This document shows, piece by piece, positions 14,758 through 23,079 of a stretch of DNA of 39,646 bases. The notes under the pieces are model-generated. The model made no database searches. It was not told the DNA's origin and saw nothing but the letters and a program-made list of their open reading frames with translations. Numbering within the stretch: the first letter of the stretch is position 1; each line of letters starts with the position of its first letter. Both the position numbers and the translations under genes were made by a program. The stretch comes from Afipia sp. (GTDB lineage: Bacteria > Pseudomonadota > Alphaproteobacteria > Rhizobiales > Xanthobacteraceae), in the NCBI GenBank assembly GCA_030652315.1, contig JAUSAX010000134.1, forward strand, positions 1 through 39,646. Reading direction: 5' to 3'.

Positions 14758-17700
14758 TTGCAGACCACGCTGCTCGGACTGGCGATAGCTCTCATCCTTG
14801 CGCTGATCGCGGCGCTGGTCGGGCCGTATTTCGTCGACTGGAACCAGTTCCGCCCGCAGTTCGAGGCGGAGGCGTCCCGCGTCATTGGTACGCCGGTGCG
14901 GGTCACCGGCAAGCTCGACGCACGGCTGCTGCCGACACCGACGCTGCGGCTGCGCGATGTTGCCGTCGGCGGCGACAAAGACCCGGCCAAGATCCGCGCG
15001 GGCAAGTTGGACGTGGAATTCGACCTCGGTGCGCTGATGCGGGGCGAATGGCGTGCCACCGAATTGTCGCTGGATGGTTTCGCGCTCGATCTCGGCCTCG
15101 ACCGTCAGGGCCGCTTTCAGTGGCCGTCCACCGCGGGCCGTTTCAATCTCGGGTCGCTCGCCATCGATCGTATGAATGTCGCGGGACGGATCGCGTTGCA
15201 TGAAGCGTCGAGCGGCGCGACGTTGCGGATCGACGATCTCAAATTTAGCGGCGACGTGCGCGCGCTTGCCAGCAGCATGCGCGGAGAGGGCTCGTTCACG
15301 CTGCTCGGAGCACGAACGCCGTTCCGCATCTCGTCGGGTCAAAGCAATGACGGCAAGGGGACGCGCGTGCACTTCACCGCCGAGCCGGGCGAACGTCCGC
15401 TGCTGGCCGATCTCGACGGTACGCTGACGTTCGACAATACAGTGCCGAAATTCGAGGGCGCGTTGACGTTGGCGCGGCCGGCGGATGTGAAATCCACCGA
15501 GCCCGGGCAGATATGGAAGCTGTCATCGCGGGTGAAGGCCAATCCGTCATCCGCGGCGTTTGAACAGGTCGAAGCGGCGTATGGCCCCGACGACAACGCG
15601 CTGCGGCTGACCGGCGGCGGCGATATTCGTTTCGGTGCGTCGCCATTGCTGCGTCTCGCGCTGTCGGCGCGGCAGCTCGATGCCGACCGGCTGCTGGCCA
15701 GAGGCACCACGAGCATGGAGCCGTTGCGGCTGCTCCCTGCACTGCGGACACTGGTGACATCGCTGCCAGCGTTGCCACTTCCGGCACAGATCGAATTGAG
15801 TTCGGACCAGATCGCGCTGGGCGGGCGTCCGCTTCAGAACGTCGCCGCTGAGCTGCGCGGGGACGACAAGTCCTGGACCATCGGAAAATTCGAGATGCGC
15901 GCGCCCGGTGCGACGCGGGTTACGGCAAGCGGCACGATCTCCGAGCCCGGACCGTCGGCCCGCTTCACCGGGCCGGTCAATATCGAATCCTCCGATCCGG
16001 ATGTGCTGGCGGCGTGGCTGCAGGGACGCACCGACGCCACTTACCGCAATCAGAAGCCGCTGCGTTTGCGCGGCGAAGCCATTGTCGCGGCGGATCGCAT
16101 AGGGATCGACGGCATGAAAGCCGAGGTCAACGGCGGCGAAATCGAAGGCCGCCTCGCGCTGTTGACGATCGCCGACGGCAAGACGCGACTGGAAGCCGCG
16201 CTGAAGGCTGCGAGCCTCGATGTCGATGCGATGTCGTCGCTTGCCGGCATGCTGGCCGGGCCGCAATCCGCATGGCCGGACGAGGCGCAGATCTCGCTTG
16301 ATGCCGGACGTGCCCTCGTTGCAGGACAGGAGGTGCGTCCGGTTGCCGCCACTCTGAGTTATGGACCAAAGACCATTGCATTTGACCGGATTCAGATTGT
16401 CGATGCCAACGGTGATCTTTCAGTCAGCGGCGCTGGATCGTTCGACCGCATTGATGGCAACGGCAAACTCGCGCTGGATGCCGCAGCGCCGTCGCTGGCG
16501 CAGATCGGCGGCTTCATTGCGCCGTTTGCGCCCGCTGTCGCGGAACGGGTGAACGCGCTGGCGGCGGCTCCCGGTGCCGCGCGCATGCAACTGAAAGCCG
16601 ATTTTGCCAGGGCGAAGGATCGCGCCGGCCACACCAATGCCCGCGCGGTGCTCGACATTGATGCCCCGCAGGTGAGAGGCGCGATCACGCTGACGGCGGC
16701 GCCGAACATCGATATCGCGAGCGGACTCGATCTTGCCGCGCTGGGCGGAGGCGAGTTCAACGTTGAAACGAAACTGGCTGCGAACAACACGGCAAGCCTG
16801 GTGCAGGCGCTGGGCCTCGGCCGCATCGTGTCCGCAGGTGACGGCCCGGCGCAATTCGAGTCATCGGCAACCGGCATCTGGGGTTCGCCGCTGCAATTGA
16901 AGGCCAGGCTGATTGGCACGGGCGTCGATGGCGACATCCAGGGCACAGGCAATCCGTGGGCGGATCAACCGACGGCGGCGCTGACGGTTGCGGTGCGCCG
17001 CACCGATCTCGCGGCATTGTTCGGTTTGAAACCGGCGAGCATGCCGTCAATCGCCCTGTCGTCGCGCCTCGGCGTGGCTGGCAACATCTTCACCTTCGAT
17101 GATCTCGACACCACGGTGGGGGGATCGCGGATACGCGGACGGCTGGTGCTGACGCGTGGCGATGAGACCGGTGTCGATGGCGAGATCGGACTCGACACGC
17201 TCGATCTTGCAGCCGTGACGGGCTTGGCTTTCGGCGCAGCGGGTCATGATGCATCGTCGCCGCTCGACCGGGGCTGGTTGCGCGGTTGGCGCGGCAAATT
17301 GGCGTTTCAGGCGCTGAGCGGAGCCCTGCCGGGCGGCACGGAGTTGCGTCCGCTGAGCGGAGTCCTCAAGGGCGACGGCCAGTCGCTGGTGCTCGAGAAT
17401 GTCAAAGCCGGCATTGGCGGCGGCGAAGCGACGATCGATCTCGATGCGCGGCAGACCGCGCATGGGCCTAATCAAGGCACGTCTTTCAACGCCCGCGTCC
17501 AACTCTCCGGCGTCGATGGTCCTGCACTTCGTTACCGCGGCCTCTCGATGCCCGCCGGCAGGGTAGCGCTGCAAATGACGCTCGCAGGGCAGGGCCGTAG
17601 CGCCGCCGGCCTCACAGGCGCGCTGTCGAGCGCGGGCACGCTGACACTGACGGAGGCACGTATCGCGGGGCTGGATCCGCGCGCATTCGAGGCTGCGATG

Positions 17701-18423
17701 CGCGCCAGCGATGGCGGGCAGGCGACCGACGACATCAAGCTGAAGGACATCGTCGAGCCCGTCCTGGCCGGCGGCACGCTGGTGGTACCATCCGCGCAAA
17801 TTCCGTTCAGCATCAAGGAGGGACGGCTGCGGATTGAGGCGGCGACGTTTGACGCCAGACGGGCGCGTGTTGCGATTGCAGGTGGTTACGACCTGATGGC
17901 CGATCAGGCCGATCTGCGGGCCATCATGTCGCCGGTGACTACTAGGCCGATCAACGGCCGTCCCGAAATCCGTATCGACCTGAACGGGTCACCCGACGGG
18001 ATGTCGCGCGCGGTTGACGTTGCGGCGTTGTCGTCGTGGCTCGGCATGCGTGCGATCGATCGTGAGACCCGGCGGCTCGATCAGCTCGAGCGCGGCGTTG
18101 CGCCGGAACCGGAGACGGATGAACTGTGGGATGAGGAATTGCCGGCTGCCGAACCCATTCCGTCGTCCGAAGTGAAAATTCCCATTCGCGATCCGCGGCG
18201 AAAGAGCTCGGGAGCGAAGGCGGTACCGGCAGGCGCCCCCGTCGCGCCGCGCGCGCCTGTTGCGGTGAGCCCTCCGCCAAGTTCACCGTCAAGTCCGTCG
18301 TCAAGTCTGCCGAGCGGCAGCACGGTGGTGCAGCCGTTGCCGCCGCCGATCGATATCAAGCCGGCACCCGGCGTCATGCGGATGCAGAAGCAGCGGCCCG
18401 TCGCGCCGGCGGGGACGTTCTAG
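14758..18423 (+). CDS. AsmA family envelope protein, large
   Basis: A protein of about 1,221 residues. It begins with a single transmembrane helix (LLGLAIALILALIAALVGPYFVDW) followed by the AsmA N-terminal pattern FRPQFEAEASRVIGTPVRVTGKLDARLLPTPTLRLRDVAVG. A very long region of repeated beta-strand units follows, then AsmA C-terminal sequence and a Pro/Ser-rich tail from about residue 1,140. AsmA/TamB-like proteins span the periplasm and are implicated in lipid traffic to the outer membrane. The start is TTG at 14758 with AGAGGAAAG just upstream (14746-14754); the in-frame ATG at 14539 lies inside the divergent methyltransferase gene and is rejected. Its TAG stop overlaps the stop of the convergent RHH gene. 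Confidence 0.88.
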   Translation: MQTTLLGLAIALILALIAALVGPYFVDWNQFRPQFEAEASRVIGTPVRVTGKLDARLLPTPTLRLRDVAVGGDKDPAKIRAGKLDVEFDLGALMRGEWRATELSLDGFALDLGLDRQGRFQWPSTAGRFNLGSLAIDRMNVAGRIALHEASSGATLRIDDLKFSGDVRALASSMRGEGSFTLLGARTPFRISSGQSNDGKGTRVHFTAEPGERPLLADLDGTLTFDNTVPKFEGALTLARPADVKSTEPGQIWKLSSRVKANPSSAAFEQVEAAYGPDDNALRLTGGGDIRFGASPLLRLALSARQLDADRLLARGTTSMEPLRLLPALRTLVTSLPALPLPAQIELSSDQIALGGRPLQNVAAELRGDDKSWTIGKFEMRAPGATRVTASGTISEPGPSARFTGPVNIESSDPDVLAAWLQGRTDATYRNQKPLRLRGEAIVAADRIGIDGMKAEVNGGEIEGRLALLTIADGKTRLEAALKAASLDVDAMSSLAGMLAGPQSAWPDEAQISLDAGRALVAGQEVRPVAATLSYGPKTIAFDRIQIVDANGDLSVSGAGSFDRIDGNGKLALDAAAPSLAQIGGFIAPFAPAVAERVNALAAAPGAARMQLKADFARAKDRAGHTNARAVLDIDAPQVRGAITLTAAPNIDIASGLDLAALGGGEFNVETKLAANNTASLVQALGLGRIVSAGDGPAQFESSATGIWGSPLQLKARLIGTGVDGDIQGTGNPWADQPTAALTVAVRRTDLAALFGLKPASMPSIALSSRLGVAGNIFTFDDLDTTVGGSRIRGRLVLTRGDETGVDGEIGLDTLDLAAVTGLAFGAAGHDASSPLDRGWLRGWRGKLAFQALSGALPGGTELRPLSGVLKGDGQSLVLENVKAGIGGGEATIDLDARQTAHGPNQGTSFNARVQLSGVDGPALRYRGLSMPAGRVALQMTLAGQGRSAAGLTGALSSAGTLTLTEARIAGLDPRAFEAAMRASDGGQATDDIKLKDIVEPVLAGGTLVVPSAQIPFSIKEGRLRIEAATFDARRARVAIAGGYDLMADQADLRAIMSPVTTRPINGRPEIRIDLNGSPDGMSRAVDVAALSSWLGMRAIDRETRRLDQLERGVAPEPETDELWDEELPAAEPIPSSEVKIPIRDPRRKSSGAKAVPAGAPVAPRAPVAVSPPPSSPSSPSSSLPSGSTVVQPLPPPIDIKPAPGVMRMQKQRPVAPAGTF

Positions 18424-18755
18424 CCGGGCACGATGCTCGGCGATGGCTGCCGTTCACCGATGAACACCGACGTGACGGCGCGGGTGCGAAAGTGATCCAG
18501 CACGAACAGCCTGATCGCGGACGACAGGTTGGCGGTCTTGCGCGTGCGGTCGATAGCGTCGATCTGGGTCGAGAGCGGCAGGCCGCGGCGTGTCGCAATG
18601 TCCTTCAGGCTGCTCCAGAAGGCGTCTTCGAGGCTGACGCTGGTCTTGTGACCGCCGACGACGACGGAGCGCTTGACCACTGCGAATTCCTTCACGCTGC
18701 GCACGAGGCCGCCGTCCGTCCGGTCCATACTCTGCACGATGGTGTCGTTCTGCAT
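18420..18755 (-). CDS. Ribbon-helix-helix domain protein, paralogue 1
   Basis: A 111-residue protein. After about 28 polar residues comes VVKRSVVVGGHKTSVSLEDAFW, a beta-strand followed by a helix, then SLKDIATRRGLPLSTQIDAIDR and NLSSAIRLFVLDHF. This is the RHH_4 type of ribbon-helix-helix domain, a small DNA-binding fold that works as a dimer. It is closely similar to the protein at 19002-19274. Target genes are unknown. The ATG at 18755 has GGGGA about 8 bases upstream; another in-frame ATG lies five codons earlier. The TAG stop lies in CTAG (18420-18423) shared with the stop of the convergent AsmA gene. Confidence 0.8.
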   Translation of the reverse strand: MQNDTIVQSMDRTDGGLVRSVKEFAVVKRSVVVGGHKTSVSLEDAFWSSLKDIATRRGLPLSTQIDAIDRTRKTANLSSAIRLFVLDHFRTRAVTSVFIGERQPSPSIVPG

Positions 18756-18884
18756 CGAAGGGTCCCCCATTTTGGCCAAGCGACCGCGCGCAGCGAGACG
18801 CGATCTCGCCGATGATGAGGCTGACACATTGGCACGATGTCTGATCGGGCTGCACGGATCAGGATACAGCCGCCCCCGCAGCCG

Positions 18885-18911
18885 GTCTCGAAACGGTATG
18901 CGTTTCGAGAC
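18885..18911. promoter_or_regulatory. 10-bp inverted repeat between two RHH genes, possible operator
   Basis: GTCTCGAAAC (18885-18894) and GTTTCGAGAC (18902-18911) are perfect inverted repeats with a 7-base spacer. There is no T tract on either strand, so it does not look like an intrinsic terminator. It lies 130 bases upstream of RHH paralogue 1. RHH dimers commonly bind such palindromes, but binding here is inference. Confidence 0.35.
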
Positions 18912-19001
18912 ACGGGTACATAGTAACTGAAATCAGCTACCGGCGGTATTCGTGCGAAAACCTATGACGGAGTCAGGATCGTAACTGTCCGATGCGGAGA
19001 A

Positions 19002-19274
19002 TTACGGATGAGGACCTTCCGCCTGCAGCCGGCTGCTGCCGTTTCCAGCCGTCGGTGTCGCGCGTGAGCGGAAGTAGTCCAGCACGAACAGCCGGATCGC
19101 GGAGGAAAGATTGCCCTGCTGGCGACCACCATCGATCTCGCCCACCAGTTCGGACAAGGTGAGGCTTCTCACCGATGCGATTTCCTTCATGCCATTCCAG
19201 AAGGCTTCCTCGAGGCTGACGCTGGTCTTGTGGCCGGCGACGACGATCGATCGTTTGACAACAGGGGATTTCAT
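19002..19274 (-). CDS. Ribbon-helix-helix domain protein, paralogue 2
   Basis: A 90-residue protein starting MKSPVVKRSIVVAGHKTSVSLEEAFW, followed by GMKEIASVRSLTLSELVGEID and NLSSAIRLFVLDYFRSRA. It matches the RHH_4 domain and paralogue 1 along the whole domain, and differs in the tail. Its ATG overlaps the stop of the DUF4169 gene by four bases (19271-19274), so the two are coupled. In Hyphomicrobiales genomes DUF4169 and RHH_4 genes are often neighbours, which suggests a shared but undefined role. Confidence 0.82.
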   Translation of the reverse strand: MKSPVVKRSIVVAGHKTSVSLEEAFWNGMKEIASVRSLTLSELVGEIDGGRQQGNLSSAIRLFVLDYFRSRATPTAGNGSSRLQAEGPHP

Positions 19275-19459
19275 GCCGACTTCCCGTCGTCGGTGCGATG
19301 CTGATCGAGGACGTCACTGGCGCGCTTTGCCTGGAGTTCGTCGCGGCTGCGTTCGTTCTTGGTGCGGCCGAAGCGAGCGCGATTGGTCTCTGACTGCTTC
19401 GCCGCGTCTTCGCGCGCGATGCGTTTCTTGACCTGCTTCAGGTTGACCAGATCGCCCAT
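19271..19459 (-). CDS. DUF4169 family protein
   Basis: A 62-residue, highly charged protein: MGDLVNLKQVKKRIAREDAA, then KQSETNRARFGRTKNERSRD and a short helical tail. The N-LKQ-KK---R-----A--NR--FGRTK-E pattern is the DUF4169 family. Almost half the residues are Lys, Arg, Glu or Asp and there is no membrane segment, so it is probably cytoplasmic. Function is unknown. A very good ribosome-binding site (GGAGG, plus-strand 19464-19468) precedes the ATG at 19459. First gene of a two-gene unit with RHH paralogue 2. Confidence 0.85.
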   Translation of the reverse strand: MGDLVNLKQVKKRIAREDAAKQSETNRARFGRTKNERSRDELQAKRASDVLDQHRTDDGKSA

Positions 19460-19735
19460 GACCCCTCCTTATTGATAGGACAATTTTCAACGAGTGATGC
19501 GGCACGCGATAACGCCGGCCTCGTTTTGTCCTGTTGGGGACTCGTCAGAGCGATTTGCTCATGCGAGTCCGTTTCAAAATATCATTCGTTCTCGATGCGC
19601 TGATGCAGCGCGGCAGATGTGAAAAGCTAGCATGCGTTGCCGCGCGGATGGTAGCCAATAGACCTAGGACTTTAGGCGGTGCGACGACATGTCCGTCAAA
19701 GGTTACAACGAGTTAATGTGCGAAAATGACTTGTT

Positions 19736-21139
19736 CTAACCGGGATGAGTCATTTTCTCCGGCTTCACAAGCCGATCGAACTCGGCGGCGGATACCAGGC
19801 CGAGACGTACTGCCTCTTCCTTCAATGTCGTGCCGCGCGCGTGAGCGGTTTTTGCGACCTTCGCGGCATTGTCGTAGCCGATCTTCGGTGCCAGCGCTGT
19901 CACGAGCATCAGCGAGCGCCGCATCAACTCGTCGATTCGTTTTTCGTCGGCGCGAATGCCGACGATGCAGTGTTCGGTAAGCGAACGCACGGCGTCGGCC
20001 ATCAACTGGATCGATTGCAGCATGCAGTGCGCCAGCACCGGCTTGTAGACGTTGAGCTCGAAATGGCCCTGGCTGCCGGCGACGGTAATCGCGGTGTGAT
20101 TCCCGAAGATCTGGCAGCACACCATCGTCATTGCTTCGCACTGGGTCGGATTGACCTTGCCGGGCATGATCGACGAGCCGGGCTCGTTTTCCGGCAGGAT
20201 CAATTCGCCGAGGCCGGAGCGGGGGCCTGAGCCGAGCAGGCGGATGTCGTTGGCGATCTTGAACAGTCCGGTTGCGACGGAATTGATCGCGCCGTGCACG
20301 AAGACATAAGCGTCGTTCGACGCCAGCGCCTCAAATTTGTTCGGCGCGCTGGTGAACGGCAGCTTGGTGAGCGAGGCGACCTGGTTGGCAAACAGCTTGG
20401 CAAATCGCGGCTTGGAATTCAGGCCGGTGCCGACCGCCGTGCCGCCCTGCGCCAGCGGATAGAGATCCTTCGCGGCAGCACGGACCCGGGCGATGCCGCT
20501 CTCCACCTGCGCTGCGTAACCGGAGAATTCCTGGCCGAGCGTCAGCGGCGTTGCGTCCTGCGTATGGGTGCGGCCGATCTTGACGATTTTCGCGAACGCT
20601 TTCTCTTTCTGCCGCAGCGCTTTCAACAGAATGGTCAGCGCGGGCAGCAGGTCGTGGGCGATGCGCTCGGCAGCAGCGATATGCATCGCTGTCGGAAAGG
20701 AGTCGTTGGACGACTGGCTCATATTGACGTGGTCGTTCGGATGCACCGGCTTCTTGGTGCCGCGCTCGCCCCCGAGCAACTCGCTGGCGCGGTTGGCGAT
20801 CACCTCGTTGAGGTTCATGTTCGACTGCGTGCCCGAGCCGGTTTGCCAGACAACCAGCGGGAAATGATCGTCGAGCTTGCCGTCGATCACTTCGCGGGCT
20901 GCGCGTACGATGGCGCGGGCACGGCGCTGATCGAGCAGGCCGAGTTCGAGATTGGTCTGCGCCGATGCGAGTTTGACAATGGCCAGCGCGCGAACGATCG
21001 GCATCGGCATCCGCTCAATGCCGATCCTGAAGTTGTGCTTCGAGCGTTCAGTCTGTGCGCCCCAGTAGCGATCCGCCGGCACTTCGATCGGTCCGAACGT
21101 ATCGGTTTCGGTGCGCGTTGTTGTTTTCGAGGCGGCCAT
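19736..21139 (-). CDS. fumC: Fumarate hydratase class II
   Basis: A 467-residue enzyme, the usual length for class II fumarase, which interconverts fumarate and L-malate in the TCA cycle without an iron-sulfur cluster. Visible family landmarks are the GSGTQSNMN segment (101-109), SQSSNDSFP (141-149), [10 protein letters not shown] (189-198) and the superfamily signature [11 protein letters not shown] (321-331) carrying the catalytic Ser in a mobile loop. The ATG at 21139 ([16 protein letters not shown]) is preferred to an upstream GTG at 21166. It is encoded just downstream of sspB on the same strand, but about 150 bases separate them. Confidence 0.96.
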   Translation of the reverse strand: MAASKTTTRTETDTFGPIEVPADRYWGAQTERSKHNFRIGIERMPMPIVRALAIVKLASAQTNLELGLLDQRRARAIVRAAREVIDGKLDDHFPLVVWQTGSGTQSNMNLNEVIANRASELLGGERGTKKPVHPNDHVNMSQSSNDSFPTAMHIAAAERIAHDLLPALTILLKALRQKEKAFAKIVKIGRTHTQDATPLTLGQEFSGYAAQVESGIARVRAAAKDLYPLAQGGTAVGTGLNSKPRFAKLFANQVASLTKLPFTSAPNKFEALASNDAYVFVHGAINSVATGLFKIANDIRLLGSGPRSGLGELILPENEPGSSIMPGKVNPTQCEAMTMVCCQIFGNHTAITVAGSQGHFELNVYKPVLAHCMLQSIQLMADAVRSLTEHCIVGIRADEKRIDELMRRSLMLVTALAPKIGYDNAAKVAKTAHARGTTLKEEAVRLGLVSAAEFDRLVKPEKMTHPG

Positions 21140-21287
21140 GGTGATTTCCGGTGCTTGTGGGGACACCGAAGTTTAGGACTTCACAACGGATGCGCGCAAC
21201 CGCGACACGCTCGCTCGCCGCGAGAAACGCGCGCTGAAGCTTAGAAAGCTTCGAGATGATGAGAGGTAGAGGAGGCCTTTCGGCGGA

Positions 21288-21791
21288 TTACTTCTTGCGG
21301 AAGCGATCGAGCCGCACGACTTCGGCGCCTTCACCCTGCTTGACGGGCTCGTCGCTGGCTTCAGCAGGAGGAGCCTCCGGCGCAGCGGCAACCGGCAGCG
21401 TCTCCGCAGGCGTCTCGGCCGTTGCGGCAGGTTCATCGATAGGCTCGAACTGCAGGCCGAACTGCACCGACGGATCGAAGAAGCTCTTGATCGCGCTGAA
21501 AGGAATCACGAGACGCTCGGGTATCCCGTTGAACGACAATCCGACCTCGAAGCGGTCATCCGTGACGACCAGATCCCAGAACTGATGCTGGAGGATGACG
21601 GTCATTTCCTGCGGATACTGCGACAGCAGGCGCGGGGAGATCTTCACGCCTTCGGCCTTGGACACGAACGTGATGTAAAAATGATGTTCGCCGGGAAGGC
21701 CATGCTCGGCGGCATCCGCGAGCACATGCTTCAGCACGCCGCGCAACGCATCGCGCGCGAGGACATCGTAACGAATGTGGTCGGTCGCCAT
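21288..21791 (-). CDS. sspB: ClpXP adaptor protein SspB, alphaproteobacterial type
   Basis: A 167-residue protein. Residues 1 to about 115 form the SspB substrate-binding domain (IRYDVLARDALRGVLKHVL, LPGEHHFYITFVS, GVKISPRLLSQYPQEMTVILQHQFWDL, FEVGLSFNGIPERLVIPFSAIKSFFDPSVQFGLQF). A flexible Ala/Pro/Glu linker then leads to the C-terminal VVRLDRFRKK, the place and character of the ClpX-binding peptide. SspB holds ssrA-tagged proteins and hands them to ClpXP. The ATG at 21791 has AGGA 7 bases upstream; the ATG one codon earlier is also possible. The tmRNA gene that encodes the tag lies directly upstream on the same strand. Confidence 0.93.
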   Translation of the reverse strand: MATDHIRYDVLARDALRGVLKHVLADAAEHGLPGEHHFYITFVSKAEGVKISPRLLSQYPQEMTVILQHQFWDLVVTDDRFEVGLSFNGIPERLVIPFSAIKSFFDPSVQFGLQFEPIDEPAATAETPAETLPVAAAPEAPPAEASDEPVKQGEGAEVVRLDRFRKK

Positions 21792-21987
21792 CATGTGGTC
21801 CTGTAAAGGTGGCCAGTCGAATTCGAGTTGCGGAGTGACCGGACTCGAACGTTCCGACTCGCAGTTTGATCCATGCTATCCGGTCATGGCCCGCAGGTCA
21901 GCATCCGCACAGCGCAGATCGCAGATATTCTCACGGGCCGCAACGTATGCGACTGACAAATTCAGTGCAGTCCAGTGAAAGTAAAGT

Positions 21988-22013
21988 GGAGGCTTCTGTT
22001 GCCAGATGCCTCC
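21988..22013 (-). terminator. Hairpin at the end of the tmRNA gene
   Basis: GGAGGC (21988-21993) pairs with GCCTCC (22008-22013), and TCTG with CAGA inside, around TTGC. On the minus strand it is followed by ACTTTACTTTC. Position and form suit the tmRNA transcript terminator. Confidence 0.55.
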
Positions 22014-22311
22014 GAACCCCGCCTAGAGGGGCTTAATCCGCCAGGACTTTAGACTTGGTTTTTCAAACTGCGTTACGCAGCCCGAGCAACCGGAGCATAG
22101 TTGTCGTTTGCAACTATTGCATAGCCCGATAACGGCGGAACCATACCGAGAAAAAGCGAGCCCTTTACGCCCTCGTCGATCCTGTTTCGCCCGCACCCAA
22201 ACTCGCCAACTGGTGGCAGAAATCCGGGCTTTGGTGGAGGTGCCGGGTGCTGCCCCCGGGTCCGAATGGTCTATTACGGCGGCCATTTATTTCCATAGCC
22301 GGCGAACCGGC
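22014..22311 (-). ncRNA. ssrA: Transfer-messenger RNA, permuted two-piece form (ssrA)
   Basis: Read on the minus strand, the gene starts with the acceptor piece, whose 3' end CACCTCCACCA stops at 22232. It has a T-arm-like CCGGG-loop-CCCGG before it. A spacer of about 30 bases follows, then the coding piece from about 22200: GGGTGCGGGCGAAACAGG with the conserved GATCGACGAGGGCGTAA. The tag frame at 22111-22073 reads ANDNYAPVARAA then TAA. GGGTG near the coding-piece 5' end can pair with CACCT of the acceptor end. This circularly permuted order is the alphaproteobacterial type. tmRNA rescues stalled ribosomes and adds the degradation tag. A -10-like TATATT lies at 22324-22319. Outer ends are approximate. 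Confidence 0.9.
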
Positions 22312-22476
22312 ACCCCTAAATATAGGGGCAAATTCTCATGGCAAAAGGCCGGGTTTCTGCCTCGCAGGAGGCTCTGTGCGGCTTTTCGGTGGGGAATGTC
22401 CAGATTCGCGTCCAGCACATGCGCGCCGCACTGGAAAATCGGTTGGTCTCTGCCGGGGTCCATTCTAAATCGGGCC

Positions 22477-23079
22477 ATGTCTCCTGACAGCGCTTCAGCG
22501 ATTCCCCGGCGCCCCGAGACAGCCGCGCCGGAGCGTCCGGGGCTGATTGAGCTGTTCGTAGCGTTCGCCAAGATGTCACTTGCGGGGTTTGGCGGCGTGC
22601 TGGTGTGGGCGCGGCGTGCCATCGTCGATCAGCATCGCTGGATGACGCCGGAGGAATTCAACGAAGCCTTCGCGCTCTGTCATTTCTTGCCCGGCCCCAA
22701 CATCGTCAACCTGTCGGTGGTGTTCGGCGCGCGCTTCCGCGGCATCCCCGGAAGCATCGCGGCCTTTCTGGGTCTGGTCGGGCCTCCGGTGGTGATCGTC
22801 ACCGTGCTGGCCGCGATCTATGCGCGATACGGCGAAATTCCCGCACTGCAGCGGACGCTGGCGGGCGTGTCCTGCGCCGCCGTCGGGCTGTTCCTCGCGG
22901 TCATCGCGCGCATGATGATGCCGCTGCTGAAACGGCGAGATCCGTTCGCGCTTGCGCTGTTAGCTGCGGTGTTCGTCGCGATCGGATTGCTGCGGTTGCC
23001 GCTGGTGCCGGTCCTGCTCATTGCGATTCCACTCAGCGTTGTGGTGGCGTTCATTCTGCGAAGAAGGGGTGCATCGTGA
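22477..23079 (+). CDS. Chromate transporter family protein, N-terminal-type subunit
   Basis: A 200-residue membrane protein of the CHR family. GLIELFVAFAKMSLAGFGGVLVWARRAIVDQHRWMTPEEFNEAFALCHFLPGPNIVNLSVVFG is the family's N-terminal motif, with the key F-G-G and PGPN elements. Four to five further hydrophobic segments follow. Full-length ChrA has two such halves in one chain of about 400 residues; here the halves are separate genes (short-chain pair). Members export chromate or related anions, but short-chain pairs often have no proven substrate. The ATG at 22477 is chosen; the open frame extending upstream to 22108 runs antisense through the tmRNA gene. It overlaps the next gene by four bases (GTGA). 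Confidence 0.88.
   Translation: MSPDSASAIPRRPETAAPERPGLIELFVAFAKMSLAGFGGVLVWARRAIVDQHRWMTPEEFNEAFALCHFLPGPNIVNLSVVFGARFRGIPGSIAAFLGLVGPPVVIVTVLAAIYARYGEIPALQRTLAGVSCAAVGLFLAVIARMMMPLLKRRDPFALALLAAVFVAIGLLRLPLVPVLLIAIPLSVVVAFILRRRGAS

Noticed and set aside
21236..21252. Small hairpin GAAGCTT-AGA-AAGCTTC between sspB and fumC
   Set aside because: Too short and without a T tract on the minus strand; not enough to call a terminator.
22108..22476. N-terminal extension of the chromate transporter frame
   Set aside because: It would run antisense through the tmRNA gene and lacks family sequence; the CHR domain begins shortly after the ATG at 22477.
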